A DNA stretch of 64,000 nt from Lycium barbarum. Its lineage: Eukaryota; Streptophyta; Magnoliopsida; Solanales; Solanaceae. The notes below the pieces were generated by a model. It was not told where the DNA came from. It did not search any database and saw only the letters and a list, made by a program, of their open reading frames with translations. The position numbers and the translations under genes were made by a program. Shown here piece by piece: positions 58,788-64,000 of the stretch; the stretch's first letter is position 1, and every line of letters starts with the position of its first letter. The stretch lies in assembly GCF_019175385.1 (NCBI RefSeq), contig NC_083339.1, positions 44,235,330 through 44,299,329 of the forward strand. Direction: 5' to 3'.

Positions 58788-58998
58788 GTAGACAGGGAGG
58801 AGAGCTCGACCCAGACCAGTAGTAGCTGTCAGCTGATTGAAAGCACTCCTTTGTTCGGAGGTGCTTATGGCGATTCTTTTGTGTATATTCATGTATATGT
58901 ATATTTGGGCATGACGGGGTCTTGTCCCGTCCTTATGCTTAGCACTCCAGTAGCGGCTCGTAGATGCGCAGTGTGGGTTAGATGGTCTCACGAGATGC

Positions 58999-59001
<3 letters not shown>

Positions 59002-59038
<37 letters not shown>
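59002..59038. repeat. (TA)n microsatellite in LTR-B
   Basis: About 18 TA units. The ORF running through it (58851-59132) is chance. Confidence 0.9.
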
Positions 59039-59042
<4 letters not shown>

Positions 59043-59244
59043 GTATGTATGTATTATTTTGATGGCCGAGAGGCAAATGTATTTAAAGAGTATTTATGTT
59101 TCCATATAAAATATGGTTTTCCTACAATTTGAGTATAAAACTGATAAAAGACCATTAAATGAGCAAGATAAGTAGTAGCACGAGTGGTGCTCGGTGGCTA
59201 GCCCCGGGTACCCGTCATGGCCCCTAGCTGGGTCGTGACAAAAG

Positions 59245-59257
59245 TGGTATCAGAGCC
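59245..59257 (+). other. Primer-binding site of Tekay-2
   Basis: TGGTATCAGAGCC, complementary to initiator tRNA-Met, four bases after the LTR. Confidence 0.95.
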
Positions 59258-59301
59258 AGGTTCAGTCCTAGGAAGTATCTATGAGCCGTGTCTAGTAGAG
59301 T

Positions 59302-59340
59302 CTTGTTTATGGCGTGTTGCGCGCCACATCAATAAACAAG
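59302..59340 (+). other. Leader stem-loop of Tekay-2
   Basis: CTTGTTTAT (59302-59310) pairs perfectly with ATAAACAAG (59332-59340). Inner GGCG/CGCC can extend the stem. Counterpart of 29694-29733. Confidence 0.65.
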
Positions 59341-59447
59341 AGGCTACAGGGCATTTAGGAAAAATGACCATTCTTCTTCCTATGAGATCGTGCGATAGAG
59401 CCATGTATAAGATTTTATCCTCTCTAATAGTGTGTTGTGATTTCAGA

Positions 59448-60703
59448 ATGCCGCCAAAGGGAAAGGCTACAGCCGCCCCGAAGGGCAAAACTACGGCAAA
59501 GAGGTGGGTAGAAAGAGAGCCTCCGATGAACATAGAAGAAGGCAAATCACAAAATGAGGCCTTGTCTAATACCTCTTCTACCCCGCCTAATGTGCAAGAG
59601 CAAGGAGGAGCTCCAGCTCCAATTCCTCCACCGGTTGCTTCGGGTCAACAAGTGATCGAGGCCATTCAGTTATTGACACAATTGGTTGCCGCTCAGGCAC
59701 AACGGAAAAGTGCGAGTTCGAGTGATCGGGCAGCAAGTACCAAAGCCCGTGATTTTATGAGCCTAAATCCTCCGGAGTTCTTCGGGTCAAAGCCGGATGA
59801 AGACCCGCAAGGTTTCATAGATTAGGTGCTGAGGACATTGAAGATTGTCCATGCCTCCGAAACTGAATCCGTGGAGTTGGCATCTTATAGACTCCGGGAT
59901 GTGGCTGTTTTATGGTTTAACAACTGGGTAATGTCACGAGGAGGGAATGCGCCTCCTCCGGTTTGGCAGGAATTCGTGGATGCATTTATTCGTCACTATT
60001 TCCACCCGAGGTCCGTCGAGCTAGAGCGGACAGGTTTCTAAATCTGAGGCAGAGAAATATGAGTGCCCGGGAGTATAGCATGCAATTTATTTCTTTGGCT
60101 AGATATGCCCCGGCTATTGTGGCCGACATGGGAGATCGGGTACATAGATTTTTAAGTGGCCTAGGGCCACATCTATTCAGAGATTGTTTGATGGCTTCCT
60201 TGCAAGACGGGATGGATATTTCCCGAATACAGGCCCATGCTCAGAATTTAGAGGGGCGACAATAACCACCAAGGAATGACCGCGATAATGAAAGAAGGCA
60301 AGGCAAGAGGGCGAGATCTATGGGAGCAGGCAGTGGTTATAGAGGGGGATCAAGGCAGACATATTCTGGTTACTCAGGCCAGTCGGTGACCAGTGCACCT
60401 CCTCGATTTACAGGTTGGAGATTTGGTCGCTCCTTCCGTTCAAGATAGGGCCCGAGTTCTAGGACTCCAGATTCCTAGTTTAGGGAAGATTATAGCCAGA
60501 GGAGACCCCCAGTACCGCGATGCAGCCAGTGCGGTAGATTGCATTCCGGACAGTGTCGCCAGGGTTCGGACGCTTGTTATACTTTCGGCCAAGTTGGGCA
60601 CATGATGAGAGATTTCCCGTCCATGAGTGGTAGAGTTGGAGTTCAGCCCACAGGTTCAGCAGCTGGTTCTTCCTCAGCACGCCCGGTAGGATAGATTCCC
60701 TAT
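59448..60703 (+). pseudogene. gag: gag of Tekay-2, broken
   Basis: Starts at ATG 59448 (MPPKGKATAAPKGK), right after a TGATTTCAG string. The N-terminal part is basic and Pro-rich; EAIQLLTQLVAAQAQR and the capsid domain (LASYRLRDVAVLWF, FIRHYF, YAPAIVADMGDRV, LGPHLF) follow. A stop at 59823, a frameshift between about 59990 and 60040, and stops at 60263, 60446, 60476 and 60692. The zinc knuckle near 60560 reads C-Y-T-F-G-Q-V-G-H-M-M-R-D-F, so two of the three cysteines are Phe. Same frame continues into protease. Confidence 0.85.
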
Positions 60704-61582
60704 ATGTCAGTAGGCCGAGGTAGAGGTAGAGGGGCAGCATCTACTTCAGGTGCCACTCAGCCCCGTGTATATGCTTTAGCCGGACGGCAGGATCTTGAGT
60801 CCTCCCCGGATGTGGTTACAGGTACATTGTCTATATTCTCCTGTGATGTATACGCGCTGATAGATCCGGGTTCTACTTTTTCTTATATTACTCCATATGT
60901 TGCTGGTTGTATTGGGGTGAAACCTGAACCAATTAAACCTTTTGAGGTACTCACTCCGGTTGGTGATCCCGTGATAGCAAGGCAAGTATACAAAAGTTGT
61001 GTCATTGTGATATGTGATCGTCAGACCAAAGCTGATTTGATCGAGCTGAAAATGATAGATTTCGATGTAATCATGGGTATGGATTGGTTGGCCTCATGTT
61101 ATGCAAATGTTGATTGCCGCACAAAAGTGGTTCGATTCCAATTCCCGAAAGTGCCCGTGCTTGAATGGAAGGGTAATGCAACATCCCCAAAGGGTAGGTT
61201 TATTTCCTACCTTAAGGCAAGGAAGATGATAGCCAAGGCTTATATTTATCATTTAGTTCGGGTTCATGACACCGAGGCAAAGCCGCCAACTTTCCAATCA
61301 GTTCCGTTCATGAATGAATTCCCACATGTATTTCCAGACGAACTTCCAGGACTTCCCCCAGAAAGGGAGATTGACTTCGCCATTGATGTGTTGCCGGACA
61401 CCAAGCCTATTTCTATTCCTCCTTATCGAATGGCTCCGACAGAATTAAAAGAGCTAAAGGCGCAGTTGAAAGATTTGCTGGAAAAGGGGTTTATTAAACC
61501 CAGTTCATCACCGTGGGGAGCACCGGTCTTGTTTGTAAGAAAGAAAGACGGATCTCTACGAATGTGTATCGACTACAGGTAA
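60704..61582 (+). pseudogene. pol: pol start, Tekay-2: protease and N-terminal RT
   Basis: Open for 292 codons, ending at a CAA-to-TAA stop (61580). Holds the protease active-site region ([37 protein letters not shown]) and the start of RT ([37 protein letters not shown]). Better preserved than the matching part of Tekay-1, where the same tryptophan of PWGAP and the arginine of SLRM are stops. Confidence 0.85.
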
Positions 61583-63011
61583 TTGAATAAAGTGACGATA
61601 AAGAACAAATATCCTCTTTCGAGGATTGATGATTTATTTGATATGGTTTTCAAAAATAGATTTGAGATCGGGTTACCATCAGGTGAGAGTTAGAGAAGCA
61701 GATATTCCCAAGACGGCCTTCAGAACGAGATATGGTCACTATGAATTCCGAGTGATGTCGTTTGGGTTGACTAATGCTCCGGCCGTGTTTATGAACTTGA
61801 TGAATAATGTGTTCAGGCCACTCTTGCATTTATTTGTAATAGTATTTATTGATGATATTCTGGTATATTCTCGCACTGAAGCAGAACATGCAGATCATTT
61901 GCGAATTGTTCTTGGCATTCTTCGAGCCCGGGAATTATATGCAAAATTTTCAAAGTGTGAGTTTTGGCTGAATTCTGTAATATTTCTGGGCCATGTCATT
62001 TCAAATGATGGCATTCGAGTCGACTCTCAGAAAATTGAAGCTCTGAAGACTTGGCCAAGGCCTACGACGCCTACATAAGTTCGTAGTTTTCTGGGTTTGG
62101 CAGGATACTATAGAAGATTCGTAGAGGGATTTTCATCTATTTCAGCCCCATTGACGAAGCTAACCCAGAAGTCAGCCAAATTTCAATGGAATGATGCTTG
62201 TGAGCGCAGCTTCCAAGAGTTGAAAGACAGATTGACTTCAGCTCCGATCTTAACACCTCTCGAAGGGTCAGATGGCTATGTGGTATATTGTGACGCTTCC
62301 GGTGTCGGACTAGGGTGCGTATTGATGCAGCATGGTAAAGTTATTGCATATGCTTCGAGACAATTACGGAAACATGAAAGGAATTATCCGACTCATGATC
62401 TCGAATTGGCTGCAGTTATTCATGCCTTAAAAATATGGAGGCATTATTTGTATGGTGTGCATGTTGATATCTATACAGATCACAAGAGTCTTCAGTACAT
62501 TTTCAAGCAGAAGGAGTTGAACCTGCGGCAGAGGCGGTGGTTAGAATTATTGAAGGATTATGAAGTGGACATTTTGTATCACCCCGGAAAAGCGAATGTA
62601 GTAGCCGATGCGCTTAGCCGCCGATCAATGGGCAGTTTATGTGAAGCCCTTCCGGAAAAGAAAGAAATGGTTCATGAACTCCGCCAATTAGCTAATCTTG
62701 GAGTGCGGGTGATTGATTCGGGTAATGCAGGGATTGGCATCAATGACCCCACAACTTCGTCCTTGGATGTAGAAGTGAAAGAACGAAAATATGAAGATCC
62801 TCAATTGCGTCACTACAGAGACACATCTTATGGAAAAGAGAAGTCTTCATTTGAAGTTTCTATAGATGGAATTCTTAGGTACCGAGGCAGATTATGTGTG
62901 CCGAATGTAGCAGAATTGCGCAGACGAATTCTTGAAGAAGCACATTGTTCTGGGTATTCTATTCATCCAGGTGCAACAAAAATGTATCATGATCTCAAGA
63001 TGATGTATTAG
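61583..63011 (+). pseudogene. pol: pol middle, Tekay-2: RT, RNase H and integrase zinc finger
   Basis: After the stop the frame runs to about 61640, where about 16 bases are missing compared with Tekay-1 and the frame changes. RT then has [15 protein letters not shown] and the catalytic FIDD (61845-61856). A stop at 62076 lies before the RT thumb/connection ([13 protein letters not shown]). RNase H follows, with acidic residues in [25 protein letters not shown] and IYTDHKSLQ. The integrase zinc finger starts near 62940 ([13 protein letters not shown]) and is cut by TGG-to-TAG at 63009. Confidence 0.85.
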
Positions 63012-64000
63012 TGGGATGGCATGAAGAGAGACATAGCCGAATTTGTAGCGCAGTGTCCAAATTGCCAACAAGTAAAGATCGAACATCAGAAGCCAGGAGG
63101 CTTATTGCAAGCAATAGAAATCCCTACTTGGAAATGGGATGTGATCAACATGGATTTCATCGTGGGATTACTTCGTTCCCGTGGCAGGTGTGCTTCTATA
63201 TGGGTGATCATGGATAGACTGACGAAAGCAGCCCATTTTCTCCCGGTTAAGACTACATACTCAGCAGAAGATTATGCAAGGTTGTATCTCAAAGAAATCG
63301 TGCGCCTTCATGGTATTCCATTATCTATTATCACAGACAGGGGAGCACAGTTTATAGCTAAGTTCTGGAAGTCCTTCCAAGAAGGTCTAGGCACTCAAGT
63401 GAAGCTTAGCACTGAATTTCATCCGCAGACCGATGGACAAGCTGAGCGCACTATTCAAACCTTGGAAGATATGCTACGAGCATGTGTGCTAGATTTCGGT
63501 GGAAGTTAGGACGATCATTTGCTGCTAATCGAATTTGCATACAATAATAGTTATCATTCCAGCATTCAAATGGCTCCATATGAAGCTTTGTATGGAAGAA
63601 AATGTAGATCCCCAATCGGGTGGTTTGAAATAGGAGAAGCACAACTAGTAGACCCTGAATTAATTCAACAAGCGGTGGAAAAAGTTAAGGTGATCCGAGA
63701 TCGATTGTTAACAGCCCAAAGTCGCCAAAAGTCTTATGCGGACAATCGCCGACGAGACTTGGAATTTCAAGTCGGTGATTGGGTATTTTTGAAAGTATCG
63801 CCAATGAAAGGGGTGATGAGATTTGGTAAGAAAGGGAAGCTAAGCCCTAGATACATTGGACCCTATAGAATTATTCGCAAGGTGGGTCAAGTAGCCTATG
63901 AATTGGATTTGCCTTCGGAGCTTGAATCAGTCCACCTAGTTTTCCACGTTTCGATGCTCCGCAAGTGTATTGGAGATCCCACAAAGATCGTCTTGATAGA
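63012..64000 (+). pseudogene. pol: pol end, Tekay-2: integrase, truncated by window end
   Basis: Same frame as the preceding part. CPNCQQVK completes the zinc finger; the DDE core has NMDFIVG (Asp at about 63153), ITDRGAQF (Asp at about 63336) and GQAERTIQ (Glu at about 63444). A TGG-to-TAG stop at 63507. Downstream FAYNNSYHSSIQMAPYEAL and the GPY/F region (GKLSPRYIGPYRIIRK) near 63840. The chromodomain, expected next, is past the window. Confidence 0.88.

Larger units (their letters stand above)
56718..59240 (+). mobile_element. 5' LTR of Tekay-2 (LTR-B)
   Basis: Starts about TGTCACTTGTTTTACTAAG, ends GGGTCGTGACA before the PBS. 2523 bp including a 147 bp retroposed insert and its 14 bp duplication. 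Three pairs of CGG-N-CCG palindromes lie at 56816/56835, 57081/57100 and 57183/57202. A TATAAGG-like element is at about 57275, a (TA)n run at 59002-59038, a hairpin cassette at 58732-58787. Confidence 0.8.
59241..64000 (+). mobile_element. Tekay-2 chromovirus internal region (runs off the window)
   Basis: PBS, leader, gag, protease, RT, RNase H and integrase in the canonical Ty3/gypsy order, same lineage as Tekay-1. The 3' LTR is beyond the window. Two frameshifts and several stops make it non-coding. Confidence 0.88.

Noticed and set aside
58851..59132. 93-codon ORF near the end of LTR-B
   Set aside because: Runs through a TA microsatellite inside the LTR; not conserved in LTR-A.
54232..59240. 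One large MITE or fold-back DNA transposon
   Set aside because: The arms are recognisably LTRs (GTCGTGACA ends, PBS and chromovirus genes after LTR-B), so a DNA transposon is not needed.

Overview
The window looks like a repeat-dense, heterochromatin-like stretch of plant nuclear DNA. The terminal motifs and protein style of its Ty3/gypsy elements, its hAT-type ends and its Stowaway-like end all fit a Solanaceae genome (tomato, potato, pepper or tobacco relatives); that assignment is inference, with no database search. I see no intact cellular gene. The only host-gene trace is a decayed RING-H2 zinc-finger fragment near 49.8-50.1 kb. Nearly everything else is transposable-element DNA, much of it nested.

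Layout. 1-2.1 kb: Tat/Ogre-type internal DNA, minus sense; its first 1.1 kb recurs inverted at 26.3-27.45 kb. 2.1-9.6 kb: a plus-strand Tat/Ogre-type element (Tat-A) with a 4.4 kb 5' LTR, a clear primer-binding site, a leader and an intact 650-residue gag, but no pol. 9.6-18.4 kb: minus-strand Tat-type internal DNA and its 5' LTR (Tat-B1), with three tandem hairpins. 18.4-23.5 kb: older sequence with a hAT-type MITE, a 3 x 138 bp tandem repeat, a SINE-like fold-back and a Stowaway-type MITE. 23.5-46.35 kb: a second element of the same family (Tat-B2, plus strand). Into it a Tekay/Del-type chromovirus (Tekay-1, 27507-40189) has inserted, and into that a 3.2 kb solo LTR (32617-35782). All three levels have near-matching 5 bp target-site duplications. 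46.35-51.2 kb: AT-rich DNA with an 1.8 kb non-autonomous hAT element, two MITEs inside it, the RING-H2 relic and a G-box cluster. 51.3-54.2 kb: an L1-type LINE (ORF1 plus the start of ORF2) cut by a minus-strand Tekay-type LTR (54232-56664). That LTR stands head to head with the plus-strand 5' LTR of a second chromovirus (Tekay-2, 56718 to beyond the window end).

Nothing here acts as a cellular pathway. The coherent units are the retroelements: LTR promoter, primer-binding site, structured leader, gag, protease, reverse transcriptase, RNase H, integrase and (Tekay-1) chromodomain. Both chromovirus coding regions are dead, through many nonsense codons and only about two frameshifts each. Most of the changes fit C-to-T (or G-to-A) decay.

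The most interesting signals are non-coding: a three-hairpin cassette conserved in five chromovirus LTRs with compensatory base changes, pairs of CGG-N-CCG palindromes at exactly 19 bp spacing in one LTR family, a triple hairpin in the Tat-type DNA, and a head-to-head LTR palindrome whose core is much less diverged than its flanks.
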